A stretch of 64,000 nt of DNA from Mercenaria mercenaria (lineage: Eukaryota > Mollusca > Bivalvia > Venerida > Veneridae). Numbering within the stretch: position 1 is the first letter of the stretch; every line of letters starts with the position of its first letter. Positions 1 to 12,716 of the stretch are shown one piece after another. Made by a program: the position numbers and the translations under genes. The notes under the pieces are model-generated. The model was not told the DNA's origin and ran no database searches. It saw only the letters and a list, made by a program, of their open reading frames with translations. The stretch is from contig NC_069371.1 in assembly GCF_021730395.1 (NCBI RefSeq), positions 70,710,001 through 70,774,000 on the forward strand, given 5' to 3'.

Positions 1-930
1 CATGGCCAAATATCTCAGAAATAAGCACACGGACCTATACATTTCATTTCACTATATTATAGGCCATTTGTTTATTTACGACTGTGAGAAGTTTCATTAA
101 AATCTATATTGTGGAAAATTTTCTATTCGCGAAAACGTTATGAAAATTGCTATTTTCCCATAGACTCCCATTATGAAAAAATGCGTGAGGTCCAATTTTT
201 TCAGATCAGTCTAGCAAAGAATCAAGCACACCTGCCTATCCTTTTCATTTGCTAATTTTATAGGTATATTTTGAAGTTTTGAAATTCTATATTGTAGAAA
301 AAATTTCGATCCTAACGTGCAGAACTACCTTAAATTAGACATTTAATAAATTGATTGAAGTAACGGTTTAAATATACGGTGTGAACTTTCTACATTGGTA
401 TAAAAGGTTACATTTGAATTTTTAAAGGTATACCTACCATTTATTATTAAGCCAGCACTGTTTAATGTGATAACCCACAAAAATGAAATAATGCAAAAAG
501 AAACACAAATATCTGTGAACTTTACATCCAAATACAGGTATCACTTAACCTGTCTATCAGATAATCTTGAGTGGCTTACACAGAGGTCTTTTAAAGTCCT
601 TGAGATAATTAATACAATAATTGTGTGACAGGTAAAATATTATTAAGACACGCAATTACCGTTGAGAGTCAAATTTGCATAAATTGTCTCATGACAACAG
701 AATTCTAATTCATTAAATCTACATCGTAGATAAAAAATAACAGATTCTTCCGTTTTCCGTACGTGCATACGTTATATTTCATATATCAATATTACTAACA
801 CATTAAAATCAACTGGGCAGCGATATGCGAACAATAACGGACTTAAAAGTATGTCAAGTTAAACGGAAGAGGTAGTCAATTGTTACCTCCATTATTAAGT
901 TAATGTGTAGATAATTTATATTAAATTCTG
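1..930. other. AT-rich non-coding sequence with a dispersed repeat
   Basis: I see no gene here. The first ~175 bases share a run of similar phrases with about 4130-4310 (a tract ending in tattttcccat after a ttagaagt/gtgagaagt segment), so both look like decayed copies of one dispersed repeat. The rest is plain AT-rich sequence with no reading frame that looks like protein. Confidence 0.4.
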
Positions 931-1200
931 GGGGACCTCTGAGTGAATAAGGTTGCTGACTTTGATCATTCCGCTTCCGCACTGCATCCAACGCTGTGGG
1001 TTCAAAACCTCGTTTATGGTTTAGATTCCATTCATGTAAGGAAGCGATCCAATTTGCTTACGGAAGGGCAATGGTTCTACCAAGATGCCCGCTCACATCC
1101 AAAATAATGCTAGGAGAGGCACATGGGGTCTTCCTCCAAAAACTAAAACGTCGCCATATGACCTATGTGTTGATGCAACGTTAACCAACCGTCATCTCGA
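931..1200 (+). repeat. tRNA-derived SINE, clam type 1 (decayed)
   Basis: The 5' part reads like a worn tRNA-derived head (cctctgagtgaataaggttg) with a degenerate B-box (gtgggttcaaaacctc). It is followed by the body shared with the copies near 15501, 47881, 50858 and 59350: a 'ggaagcgatccaa' phrase, 'ggaagggcaatggttctac', 'cccgctcacatc', 'gtcttcctcc', and an end motif 'cgccatatgacctatg' before 'gcaacgttaacc'. The order of these blocks is the same in every copy, which is why I call a SINE family and not chance similarity. The frames open across it are by-products of the repeat. Confidence 0.75.
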
Positions 1201-1599
1201 CCCCTCCCTGAAAAGAAGAGAAAAGAGAAAAAGGACAGGAGATAAAAACAAGAGAAAATGTAAATTTTAAAAATGTCTGAAAGGACATTAAGACTAGTGA
1301 GAAGGACGTTATTTATGATATATATTATCTTGTCCACTACTAAATGACATAATTATGTTTAATATTTCAGGTACTCTCTATATTATATCATTAATTTAAT
1401 CATAGACTAAAATGCATATTTATAGCAAATTTGTTCGTTACAAGTGGCAGTAAGGAAAACCTGTGAAAAAGATTGTTTATCAAGAGTCGCGGTGAAAATA
1501 GGAGCCTAGAATTATTCGAGGGAAATTCTGTAAATTTTGAGACTATCCATAAAAATATAGAGATAAACCTTGATTATAGCATATTGCCTATATCAGTCC

Positions 1600-2350
1600 T
1601 TAAAAATATTCCACCTTAACAGAAACGCTCTTTCCAACCCGGGCTATCATTGACCTGAAAGCCACAGAGTTGTTTATCATTGGTATACTATGCAGACAGT
1701 AATACGTTGCGCTACCAAGGACGCTTCTAGAAATGTAGCGGCGCCCAGCCAGCATTGTTTAGGAAAAGAAAGAGAAAAAGAGGGAAAAATCACAGGGACT
1801 TAGGTCAGGCGAATGCAGAGGGTGTGGCAATTGCTTGACCCGCTGTCTGTAAAGTATTACCCTTTTATGTAGATGTATTGTCATGAATAAGGCAGATGTC
1901 CCATAAAACAGTTTATGGGTGACATTTAACCCAACGTTTTTCTTACTGATTTTAGAGCCGTGTCCATGTAAAACTTTCCAGTAATAGATCTGCTGGGTGC
2001 AGTGAGGATTTGCGTTTTCTTGTCCTTTCCTCAGTAACTGTTTGTTGTTTGTCCGCTTTTAAGCTTTGAAATAATATCCCAATGCCTCATTCCCTGTGAG
2101 TAGTTCATTAAACTACCTTTCACCTTCGTTTTTATAGATTTTTAGACATTTTTCCTTCGATTTTAGTGTTTAGTCCGAATTTTATAAAAAATTTCCCAAT
2201 GAAATGCCCACTGATACAGCTATTTGGGAAACTGTATATTTAGAGTCCTCTACTACAATGGCTGCTACAGCAGCGATGTTTAAAGAGGATGCTCACGTTT
2301 TAGGGCGCCCTACACGAGGTAGATCTTGGATTCTCCTTTATTAATACCTC
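1600..2350 (-). pseudogene. Dead mariner/Tc1-like transposase
   Basis: Read on the minus strand, scattered stretches match a DD34D-type transposase. Near 2205-2290 there is a helix-turn-helix-like stretch (VSQIAVSVGIS). Near 1875-1895 there is LIHDNTS, where the D would be the second catalytic residue. Near 1780-1831 there is LPHPLHSPDLSPCDF, where the final D would be the third. The two D codons (1880-1882 and 1789-1791) lie in different frames, and stops are frequent, so the gene is broken many times. Terminal inverted repeats were not found. The family call rests on the SPDLSPCDF and HDN motifs and is fairly secure; the exact limits are not. Confidence 0.75.
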
Positions 2351-2743
2351 TTCCCATCTAATAAACAGTGGCTTTGGATTTGGAACAATTACTCTAAACG
2401 GTTTTGATTTTTTGCAAAGTGTGTTTGGCTGGTATATTCAAAGAAATGCACATCTTTATGTAGGATCTAGTTTCCTTCCTACCCGGAGCCTGTATGCTTT
2501 CGATAAAATAAGACCTGCGTGGTGTTTTCAAACGCTTGTAACTCAGCTACAACAGAACCAATTGTCTTGAAAGTTTTAACGAACATGACTATTGAAATCC
2601 CCTAGAATGCCAAGGAAAAATCATGAGTGAGCTCGTTAGTCTAAACATTTGTTTTGAATTCCTTTCGTACATTATTTGGTCATTATAATATCATTATGTC
2701 ATAATCCTTTACTTGGAAAGATTTAAAAATAAAGGTCTTACCC

Positions 2744-3690
2744 AGCCAGCATGACTATATCGGCCCGATATAGGTATAATGTCGGAATGTCGGCAAAATG
2801 TGCCGATGTAGGGCCGACGTCGGGCCGTTGTGAGTGAGTGAGTTAAGTTTTACGGCGAATCGACACAAAATGATCATATATCGCCGAGATCGGACCGTTG
2901 AACTGCCGCAAAATATTGATATCGGTAGATCGACATCAATCAGTAACTATTTCTTAAGTCGGATTGACATCGGGCCGATACTGGATTCTCTAATATAGCT
3001 AAATTTTTCAAAATATTATTGATAAACGTGAAAAAGTAATCTACTTGTTCATGTGTGCTAATTCATTAAGCAAATATGATGTATGCTAGAATTAATCAAA
3101 CTAGGTTCAAAAACAAAATTTGTAGACGGTATTTATCAAAATTTTATACGTAATAAAGGGAGGTTATAATTAAGATGCATTTTTATTTTATGTAGAATGC
3201 CGCCGTAGAAATATTTATATTTACAAAAAAAAAAAAAAAAATGAAAATATAAATATGTTTAAAATTCTAACTAAACAATTTTAATAGTGTTAAGAATATA
3301 CAGAAAAATTACGTAACTCTATAAAACATGTAGTATAATAGTTGTGAAAAATATTATATCAATAAAATCAAATAACCATCATACACATGATGCATGACAC
3401 TGTTCTCAAGTAAATTACTCTGAGAATTCATGAAGTGTATATTTGAAGAAAACTGATGAAGCATTGCGTGTCACACTATTTCGCGACAACGATATGATCT
3501 GCCAATATCGGGCCGATATCATTTGATGTTGGCCAAATATCGTTTGCCGATGTCGGACCGATGTCGTTATGATGTTGGCCCGATATCGTCTGCCAACGTC
3601 GGGCCGACATCATTCCTATTTGCAGCCGATATTGAAGCCGATATCGGGCCGTTATAGAAACGACGTCGGTTTAATATATGGGTACATATA
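2744..3690. repeat. ATCGGGCC-rich repeat element with 45-bp tandem units
   Basis: Both edges are built from self-complementary phrases such as atcgggccgat. On the right side (3510-3665) a ~45-bp unit recurs about 3.4 times, with starts at 3510, 3555, 3601 and 3646. The left side (2760-2900) holds diverged copies. The middle (about 2970-3480) is ordinary AT-rich DNA. The layout, GC-rich palindromic arms around an AT-rich core, suggests a non-autonomous mobile element, but I could not define matching terminal repeats. Confidence 0.55.
2831..2890 (+). repeat. 60-bp TGAGTGAG module
   Basis: This is a short module starting tgagtgagtgagtt and ending with tatatcgccga. The same module occurs at 53163-53221 and 63489-63547. 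Here it is bracketed by cgggccgttg (2821-2830) and cggaccgttg (2891-2900), a 10-bp direct repeat with one mismatch. Because the host element is itself built of cgggccg phrases, this bracket could be coincidence; the other locus is cleaner. Confidence 0.6.
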
Positions 3691-5060
3691 AACAATATAA
3701 GATATCATCCGCCAAACGCATGTGTCTTAAAGGCAGTTCTGTACGCTTGATAAACCGTAGGTTATAGCGTAGTCTAACATAGAAATCATACGTCCGGCAT
3801 ACCGAAATGAAAGTCTGGCTGCCCTATGTAATATTATAAAGAGGAGAATGGTACTATAGTTTTAAAGTATGCTTACAAAGGTATTAATAAACTCTGTACA
3901 AAGATCAGTTGGAAGCATAGAATGCCACCAAAACGAATAATAGCAGACTCGGCTTGATTGAGTCTGTTCATAAAAAGTAATGAAATGAGCAACACTTTTT
4001 ACGCCCACTAGCACCGGCTTAAGCGGAACTCTATTTCACATGAATTGAATGGACTCCACGACCCCAAAGGTCCAAACAATATAATAACCTTGAATCCACG
4101 TGCAATAATTAAAAAATCAGCATGAAATATGCGGATCTCCTTTACCATAGGGAAATACATGTAACTAAAAAATAAGGATACGAGCTATTAATTTTATTTG
4201 ACTATATAATAGGAAATATATTTACTTACAACTGTTAGAAGTTATAATAATAATCAAAGTATTGAAAGTCTTCTATAAACGAAAATGCCATAAAATTGGC
4301 ATTTTCCCATTATATAGCGTTTAAAAGATCTACAGTGAATTTTTAACTTCCTGGTATAAAACAACAGAACAAATCTAAAGAAAGAATTAACTTACTTTTG
4401 ACCCTGACGCGTGTCCTAAATTTAAAGACAGAGGCATGGGCCTTGCATGTTATGCGACGTGTATCTTATACAGTTTGCTTTTACAAAGTCATTTTTCAGT
4501 GCAAAAAGTAATTGAAATTCTCATAAATATTTAAACATAATGACAACATACACTTAGATTGCTGTTTAGTGGGAGACGCTTGGAACTGTTTGGCTTCTTT
4601 CTGGATCATATTGTCAAACCTTCGAACTTGTTTGTAGCTTATTTACATAACAGCTTCATAACATGTGAGCAATCAAAACATTCTCAAGGTAAAAAATCTG
4701 CGTTGCACCTTAACATTCTTATCAGTGCATTATATACAGCTCGCTGCATAATTATGCTTGTTCATGAAATTGGTATGCATAACATTAACCTTCGAGCGCT
4801 TACAGATTTTCAAACTGACAATAAGACGAAAACAGGTAAGTTAAGACATGAATGTATCGGGCAGAATTTTAATTGACTTTCATACATGGCAATGAATGAG
4901 AATACATTATTTAACTGTAATGTCGTATCATGTCTTGACCCATTTTCTTGTGCTTGATTATACTCCAGAAGGTAGTTGTACCTTATGAAATTACCCTTTA
5001 CCCTGCTGAAGTTCGAAAATGGAATTGTCTATCATTAAGTTAAGGCAGTACCATTTATTA
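3690..5060. other. AT-rich non-coding sequence
   Basis: No gene is recognisable. About 4130-4310 resembles the first 175 bases of the window (dispersed repeat). The reading frame open across 4559-4876 has no ATG at its start, no splice context and no familiar domain, so I do not call it. Confidence 0.4.
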
Positions 5061-5067
5061 TTTGAAG

Positions 5068-5200
5068 GGGTGTTTACTGAAAATTTACTGACTGAACAGC
5101 AAACAGTATAGACCATGATCAGCCAGCTAAGACCATGATCAGCCTGCACGGACTACACTGGTCGCAAAGGCAAAATGACTTGCTGCAAGAAGGCTAAAGT
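5068..5200. repeat. Short non-autonomous repeat, ACCATGATCAGCCTGCAC type
   Basis: It contains ctgactgaacagcaaacag, accatgatcagcctgcac, then ctggtcgcaaaggcaaaa and a closing aggctaaag. The same order recurs at about 57575-57708 inside an intron of SCP gene E. The phrases are related in style to the CAGCATGGATCC palindromic elements at 25043, 51983 and 58411, so these may be one superfamily. Confidence 0.6.
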
Positions 5201-5298
5201 ATTAATATTACCGAAAAATACGTGTTCATAGTATTAAAAACCTTACTGCAGACTTATTATGATATCAGAAACAATAATAATAATGATAAAAATATTAC

Positions 5299-6815
5299 CA
5301 CGGTCTAAACCACCACTTTTATGCAGATGACTCCCAACTCTATCTATCGTTTAAACCAGTTGACCAAGCATCAAAGGCAGCCACAATCACACGAGTTGAA
5401 CAATGCCTAAAAGAAATCATCTCATGGATGAATTCAAACATGTTAAAATTGAATGCAGACAAAACTGAAGTAATTCTTTTTTCGAGTCAAAAACACTCCA
5501 AACATGTTGAAAATCTAGAACTGAAAGTTGGCGAATCGAGCATAAGACCATCAAAAACTGTTCGAAACCTTGGTGCTACGCTTGATTCGAACATGCACAT
5601 GGACCATCATGTTAATTCTGTGACTCGAACATGCTACGGCCAAATACGACACGTTGGTCATATTCGACCATATTTGACAACTGAAGCCACAAAAACCCTG
5701 ATAAACTCGCTTGTGACCTCACGATTAGATTACTGCAATGCTCTTTTGTACGGCGTGCCAAAATCAACAACGAGCAAACTGCAAAATGTCCAAAACACAG
5801 CTGCACGTCTTATTACGAAAACAACCCGTTTTGAACATATAACACCAGTCCTTAAAGATCTTCATTGGCTTCAAATACAAGATAGAATCAAATACAAAAT
5901 TCTCATTCAAACATTCAAGGCCTTGCATGGACATTCGCCGGTGTATATGAGAGACTTATTGGAGGTGTACGTGCCAACTAGAAATCTGAGGTCAGCAAAT
6001 GCAGCAACAACCCTTGTGCCAAAAAAAACTCGACTGGTTACCTACGGGGATAGAAGTTTCAGGGTTGCCGCCGCAAAACTATGGAACTCCCTCCCTGACA
6101 ATCTCAGAAAAGATTCATCACTTCATAAACATTCCGAATGTTACTATCTTTTTCTTTTTGGTACTTTGTTTGTTGTTTTTTGTTAACTGTGACTGTTTCT
6201 ACTCATTATTTTTGTAATACAGAACTACAGCAGCTGATTCGTCGCTGACGAAGGTCTCTTAACTGTACAATTCATCATGTAATTAACTAAATTGACAATC
6301 CACCTTTTATTTCATCATGTCACATATTAAGGGTTATGACGTTCTATGTGTGTGTTTTCGCAAGACTTGAGTTTCACTTGAAATGTGTGGTATTTCTATC
6401 TAAAACAGTACATGATGGCACCATTTACCGGGAGGTTGAACCACTATATGCAGCCCGTCTGGGCGTACCAGATGTTTATAGCACTGGTATTGGCAATAGG
6501 GGTAAAAAAACCTCGGGGGTGGGGGTGTGGTCATGGCTGTTTGTTACAATAAGGCTTTAAATATTATCATTGTTCATTTATGATATTGTAATAACTATTG
6601 TTTTTTATTATTATGTACAACGCCATTGAAAATATCTTTTATAAAAAAGGCGTTTAATCAAATTGTTCAGTTTCAGTTTTGTGATTGCATATGTCATGTT
6701 TTGTTATTTTCCTACATATCTGCGATGTGTCACATGTTTAATTGTAAAGCGCCTTTGAACGTATATTACATATGAAAAGGGCGCTCAACAAATCTGGTAT
6801 AATAATAATAATTAC
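5299..6815 (+). mobile_element. 5'-truncated L2-like LINE (ORF2 3' part and 3' UTR)
   Basis: The frame from 5299 to about 6130 encodes the back half of a non-LTR reverse transcriptase. FYADDSQLYL (from 5317) carries the YADD catalytic motif. It is followed by LKLNADKTEV, LGATLDSN, SRLDYCNALLYG, LQNVQNTAARLIT, LHWLQIQDRIKYKI and AAKLWNSLPDNLR, in the order seen in L2/CR1-type elements. Everything upstream of the palm domain, including any endonuclease, is missing, as expected from 5' truncation on insertion. The end of the ORF leaves the family consensus after SLPDNLRKDSSLHK, suggesting a frameshift. The 3' UTR runs to a gcgcc-containing L2-like tail and an (ataat)n end at ~6800-6812. L2 rather than CR1 is inferred from that tail. 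Confidence 0.85.
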
Positions 6816-6819
6816 AACC

Positions 6820-7824
6820 TAAACAATTAAAACCAGTTCTTAATGACCATTCACTGCACTTATCTTACATTTATCCTCGAAACAACATCTTTATGTTGCT
6901 AATATCTAATATATAAAAACTGTTTAATGCTTATTTATGATTTGCGTAAAATAATAAAAAAGGTTTTCCTGATGAAATCATTTATAACAAAAATAAAGCG
7001 TTTCCATTAACACTTTTCTTCCTGAGTTCTAAACGCATTCTTGATGGCTGTTCACATGAATATCAATATTGGTGTATAGAGTTTGGTATTAAGTCAGATA
7101 TTACTGATAACTGTAGAAACTGACGACCAACGCAGTCTTGCTAAAACATGTACTACTGTTGATTATAAAAAATGAGATATTAAACTTTAAGGTATGTTTA
7201 GCTTTCACGTTTACAGGTGGGTGTTCACTATTAATAGCGGTTATGTTTACACATTGTTTTAGAAAAATGTTTTACCGGGGTCACTAAGAGGCCAGTTAAA
7301 TTTCAATTACTCCTATTTTTAGCACAGATAGTAATGTTCTCCAAATAGAGAATATGCATTTGCCACATGTATAGGAAAGCACTATTTACAATGTTACATA
7401 TGAACTTATATTGTCTTATAATACAATAAATAACTTCAATAATACTACCAACTATGTTAATCAAATATTTAAATATATGGCAAATGCATGTGATAACAGA
7501 AAATAACAACTAAATGACATTCAGTATGATTTGTTCATAACATAAATTATAACTGACAGTAATATTATAAAAATGCCTGGCATTTCTTTGCTTCAATCGT
7601 AATAAACAGTTTGAATGGCGTAGCTAACTTCCGAATGATGAAAATAAGACCACATGATGTCTAAATAATAATATGGTATTCTTGTTTCTATTATTTCTTT
7701 GATAAAAAGTAAAATTTTAGTATTTTGTTTTATATACAAAGCATAATAATATAATATATAGATTACGGTTGCATGGTTCCCAGTAACATTCTTAAATAAC
7801 AACTACCTTTCATATTGTTTACAA
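6820..7824. other. AT-rich sequence, nothing recognised
   Basis: No gene, RNA or clear repeat was seen. The open frames on the minus strand are short and of low complexity, rich in I, Y and F, as expected of random AT-rich DNA. Confidence 0.4.
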
Positions 7825-7837
7825 GTGTCACAGGGTG

Positions 7838-7925
7838 AGAAAAATGTGCAGCCAGACCGTGACTCGAACCCAGGGCCTCGAAATACCGTTCTGAAGCTCT
7901 ACCGACTGAACTACCCGGCCGCCTA
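7838..7925 (-). repeat. tRNA-headed SINE module, copy 1 (decayed)
   Basis: Read on the minus strand this begins ggcggccgggtagttcagt and contains a B-box like ctgggttcgagtcacgg. It is a diverged copy of the better preserved module at 8104-8190; mismatches fall in the D-arm and B-box. It is not a functional tRNA gene. Confidence 0.65.
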
Positions 7926-8103
7926 CGCACTTTCTCCCCGTTTTAACATTCAAGTTCTACACCGTGACATATTTCCCCACCATTTTGAAATTCGTCCTCG
8001 AATTTTAGCGGGTACTTTATATGTAAGCAATTCTACAGGCGTCGGAGACCAACCAGTGTTATGTCATCACGGTCCCATGTTAGGCGCCAAATTCTACAGG
8101 CTG

Positions 8104-8190
8104 AGAAAAAAGAGCAGCCAGACCGGGACTCGAACCCGGGCCTCGGAATACCGTTCCGATCCTCTACCGACAGAGCTACCCGGCCGCCTA
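8104..8190 (-). repeat. tRNA-headed SINE module, copy 2 (well preserved)
   Basis: On the minus strand the sequence folds as a near-complete cloverleaf. Acceptor strands ggccggg and tctggct pair with G:T wobbles. A box gtagctctgtcggtagagg and B box gggttcgagtcccgg are both present. The anticodon arm is a 5-bp stem (tcgga/tccga) around loop acggtat, which has C and not T before the anticodon position ggt. That base, and a second diverged copy 260 bp away in the same orientation, favour a SINE head over a real tRNA-Thr gene. Confidence 0.65.
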
Positions 8191-8229
8191 CATACTCTCT
8201 CTCCGTTTTATTATTCACACATATATAAG

Positions 8230-11200
8230 CACAAATAAATGTGTTTGAACATTACACATTTTAAAAATGTATTTCTTTCCCTTTCATGAGAAATGTCCAC
8301 TGAATTTAGTCATTCTAAACTCGCATGCTTTTGACTTTTTTCAGTTTTGCTACACATGTCCATGCTTAAACATGTATGAGCATGTGAAAGTTGATGCATT
8401 AAAATAAAAGTTTTGACATATTGTTTCCAATCATGTCAAAGCTGAATTTACAAATACGGTTATTTCATCAAGACTGTATGAGCTGATAGATTCCTGTTTT
8501 CAAATCTAAAGCCCGACTTAGACTGCATCAAGTTTCTCCCATGCAAAGAGTAAAAAAAATTGTCTTAGACGCAATAAAGAAAACAACCTTTAAGACTCTC
8601 AAGTATATTTAAACTATGTAATGTGTTTGTCACATCGAAAATTTCAAACTGTGTCACCACTTGTCAGATACATTGTCAACAACAATTACATGAGGCTTTG
8701 GAGGTTTTGTGTACAAAATTTGTTTTCCATGGCGAAATTGTGATAAAGTTTTTCATCGTTATCAATTGAAATAAATTATTAGATAATGCCCGTATAAAGA
8801 CAGAGATGTCACGAGTCAAAAGTGTTTGCCATTACTTAAATAACAAAATTTTAAAATCTCTGTTTCTTCTTCGTTCATTTCAGGTTTTGAATTTTTCACC
8901 TGTTTATGTCTCACAAAGCTTTATCACGTGTTTACAGAAAAGATCTTTTTCAAAAAGGCTAAGAGTAAATATGTTGTTTTTTAACTTAACACTTTATACA
9001 CTTGTATCCACTTGTTACCTATGTTAAACATAATACTTTGAAAATAGACTGCGCGAATTCAATCCCCGAGATGGGTGCTCTCCTAAAATAATAATGAAAA
9101 AAAAGCATTTTACCTAAATGCTTTTTAGTTTTCAACGTCTGGTTCATGTGAGGAATTCACTGAGAACTGTCAAAGATAATGGTAATATAACATCCCTAAA
9201 TAGAGGCGATTTTTTTTTGTGCGCGAGCAAGTCTTCCTTTACTGAGCAAATGAAATATGTAGGTTTATGCAGGTTTATCTGGTACAGTATGTGATCTAAA
9301 TTTCTCTGACTGAGCAAACACAATGTGCAATATTTTAAAGTGTAAGAGTTCATATTATGATGTTCAAAGATATTTTGAACATTTAAAACAAAAAATATTT
9401 TTGTCATATTCTATCACACCAGCAAAACTTCACGAGCAGCCAAGATGTCTGAATGTTTATGTATATGTGTCTAAACAATCGGTAAAAATGAGAATGTAAA
9501 CATTACTTCAAATATGGTAAACAATTAGATACCCGAAAAACAATGTTTTATCTTCATAACAAGTAGTTTAAATTTCTAACTTCAGGCATATTGAAGAGCA
9601 ATTCAGATTAGAAGATCAGAAGAAAACAGCTTTGTACGGATGTACTTATCGTAGTGTCAAGTGACAAACACTTCATGAGTTTCTGTGTTTATCCCACGGT
9701 TCACTTTATGCTGTCTTAAAAATGATAAAGATCTGAACAGAGCGTTTTGTAACATGATCAACATTTGTGACATTTGTCACTAAAATAGTGTGCCCAACAC
9801 ATTATGAGGAGAGGTTACGAAAATATTGTCATTCGAAAAATCAATCAAGCTTTATTAATGCACATGTATAAAAACCTGATATGTGAACCTGGTGCCATTG
9901 TTCAATGTTTTAACTATGCTGAGGAACAGATGTTAGAATGGTGGTCATCCAAGTTATTCGTATTACTTTAGATCTAGGAATAGAAGAAAGCAACAAGAAC
10001 ATTTTAATAGAGATAGCCTCGGAAAAATAGGTCAATGAAAATATTAATAAAATCAGTATGATTCATGATTAAATATTTTAAAGCTGTCGATAAGCCAAAA
10101 ACAAACTTTATAGAACATTAAGATTTTTAAAAGAGTATTACTCTCGTTTTATGCAGATTGATATCTTATACAGTTAATTTAATATCTTGAGACTGGTGAA
10201 TACTGAATATGTGAAATTCATAAAATGGGTAAATGATATAGATATAAAATGTATATACTGTATGATATAAACATTATGAAGAAACATACACAAAAAAGTT
10301 AGATAGCAATAACATGGGAACTAGGTTAGTACTATTAACCTTGTACTCTATAATCTGGTCTAGTCTCTCTTATCATGTATATTCAGCGTTGCATCTCATC
10401 CTAGTTTTGTCAATGAGTCAAAGATATTTCTCATGCTGTACATTTTATTTGATATTAAAATATTTGTAAATAAAGTATTACTTCTAAAGTATTTAGATTA
10501 ATATTGATAGTGGTAAATAAGAGTTGGGACATGGGTTTGAACTTTTCAAACTGTACATTCAAAAATGTAATTTTACGGAGCGCATTGTTTGAAACATTGC
10601 ATAACAAAAGCCATGATGGCCATATATCTCTGACATGAATTCCATAGCTCCTTATGAAATTTTCAAGGTCAATGTCACAAAGTCACAGGAACTGAGACTC
10701 ATATTAGTACAACACGCGCACACACCCAGATATACATTCACATAACAAGTTTGGTAAATGAAATGCACTTAGTCTGCAGTCAGACTTTTTTGTTTTCTTT
10801 TCGCGGGAAAAAATCTTTAAGGATCATCTAAAAACATGCATACTTTGAACAAAGACAGAATGTGACTGATATAGTCAAGGTAGAAATGAAAAAAAACAAC
10901 CCAAAAAACAACAACAACAAAACCTCAATGAAAACAACATAGCCGTATCGACAGCTACATTAGTGAAGAAGCGTGTGAACCTACTGAAATATGGCATTTG
11001 AGATCAATCAAAGGCATCTAGTTTCTCTACAATTAAACATAGCCGAACCGGGTCTGCTATTATTTTACTTGGACGCATTCGCGAAATGATATTGTTATAT
11101 ACTTTTAATTAAGCAAAATTTTAAGGTTAAACCCGTTGTTTCTAAATATTATTCAGACTGGTGAAGAAATGAAGTAGCAAAGTGTAATGGTGACTAAACA

Positions 11201-11490
11201 TGGCATGTTTTGATACATTAGGGTCCATAACTCTTAAATCCAATAGTTTGTCCATTATCGAAGTTGATCGAGAATTTCAGCCATATGAATTGTATTCAAC
11301 TATGAGTTGGAATGCTTCGTAAACTGTAGACGGACGGCAAAAATCCAACTTTTCTATAGCTGAGCTCAAACACCTAACAATTACCCAATATCATGCGTTT
11401 ACTATAGGAATTCAGTAGTAGCAATGAAATCAAAATATAAAACAATATGCAGTCTATTACAGACATTTCAGAATAAGATGTGTCTCTTTT
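8230..11490. other. Long AT-rich stretch, nothing recognised
   Basis: I read both strands and found no conserved domain, RNA or sharply bounded repeat across these 3.3 kb. There are short AAC/ACA-rich runs near 10890-10925. It lies just left of SCP block A. Confidence 0.4.
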
Positions 11491-11493
11491 TAG

Positions 11494-11920
11494 GTCAGCT
11501 TTAGTACAGATAGGACAAGGTCAAATTTTATATTCAAAGTACAGGTATGTGACGCTTCAAGTGTGACTGAACAGTGTTATCAGCTGTAGAGTGACTCTTT
11601 TCTATTCCCTGTCGAAATGTCTATTTCATTCAAACTACTGACTTTTTCTTTAACAAAGAATAAGTTTGTTTATGTCCATATCTGAGTGTGAACTGATATA
11701 TCTTATTTACCGAGATTATTATAATAAACATTTAAGAACAAGGTGTGACCTTTGTCAGTTGAAGCTTACTACAGATAAGGCAAGGTCGAGTTGCAGTTAT
11801 TACGTTTAAAGTGTGACTGAACAATGTTATCAGCTGAAGACGAAGGTTATTTTATTTCCTGTGGAAAGTTTCATTTCATTTGAACTATTGACCTTTTCCT
11901 TTACAAACAATGAGTTTATT
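11494..11920. repeat. Diverged direct repeat at the left edge of SCP block A
   Basis: The phrase agtacagataggacaaggtc near 11503 and actacagataaggcaaggtc near 11768 start two similar segments, about 265 bp apart. Both continue with gtgtgactgaaca, gttatcagctg and a ctattgac-like end. Block B has a single copy at about 19430-19600. The repeat marks the left limit of the A/B duplication as I can see it. Confidence 0.6.
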
Positions 11921-12706
11921 CATGTTAGTATCAGACTATATTTGACGAGTCAAGCTTATTTCACAGAGCTTTCAGAATACCTATCATTTTGTATTGTATC
12001 AATTTTAAAGTTAGTACATATTCTTAAGTTTTAGATTTCTGAATTTAATTTAGTAATTATTGAAGTTTTTATGTCATTACAACAGGACTGGTGCTATTGG
12101 CAGTCAGATAAAATTACAATAAAGGACAGGCGTATGTATAATAAAACGGTACAAAAGTAAATAAGAGGGTGTCACATTCAAAGGCAAGACAGCCACCCTG
12201 TATAGCATAGCACACAAAATGGAAATACGGGAATTGTTCGCACGTGCACTCAGACATTGTACATACGTACACAATTCAAAGATTATTTTAATGATATAAA
12301 ACACAGATGTAAAAATATGCAAAAACCATAAAAAAACACTCAGCTGGGAAAACAGCAGGGCATTGCTTCCGAGATGTCCGCAGGTTAGAGTCACATATAC
12401 CAGATTGTCCATGGGCATAATATTGTATCGGAATACCTTTTCCCCATAAAAACATTCCCGTTTACATCTAATATTGAAAAGTTACATTAAAATTGATTGC
12501 TTATTTTCAGATATGTCTTCAAAAACTATAACTCCGTAAAATTCTAGCATTGTAGCAACTCGCATTTTAAACTACTTAGTTAGTGCTTATGGATTTATGC
12601 CTGTATCATAATATACCTTCTTCATTGTATAACAGGCAAATTCATATGTGCACGTTATTTTGTTGTATTTCGGAAAAAAATCAGAAAGTTTCGTTGCATC
12701 TTGATT

Positions 12707-12716
12707 TTTATTTATT
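12707..12716 (-). promoter_or_regulatory. Polyadenylation signals of SCP gene A
   Basis: Two overlapping AATAAA hexamers on the minus strand (12707-12712 and 12711-12716) lie about 360 bp past the stop of copy A. The surrounding 100 bp is well conserved with the same position downstream of copy B (AATAAA at 20397-20402), which supports a real 3' end here. Confidence 0.6.

Noticed and set aside
4559-4876. 105-codon plus-strand frame
   Set aside because: It begins at TTG, not ATG, has no recognised domain and no splice context; eukaryotic initiation there is unlikely.
12104-12418. Minus-strand frame starting MPMDNLVYVTL, with a relative at 19882-20094
   Set aside because: It lies downstream of the SCP poly(A) signals in the duplicated 3' flank, and the two copies lose common frame after about 30 codons.
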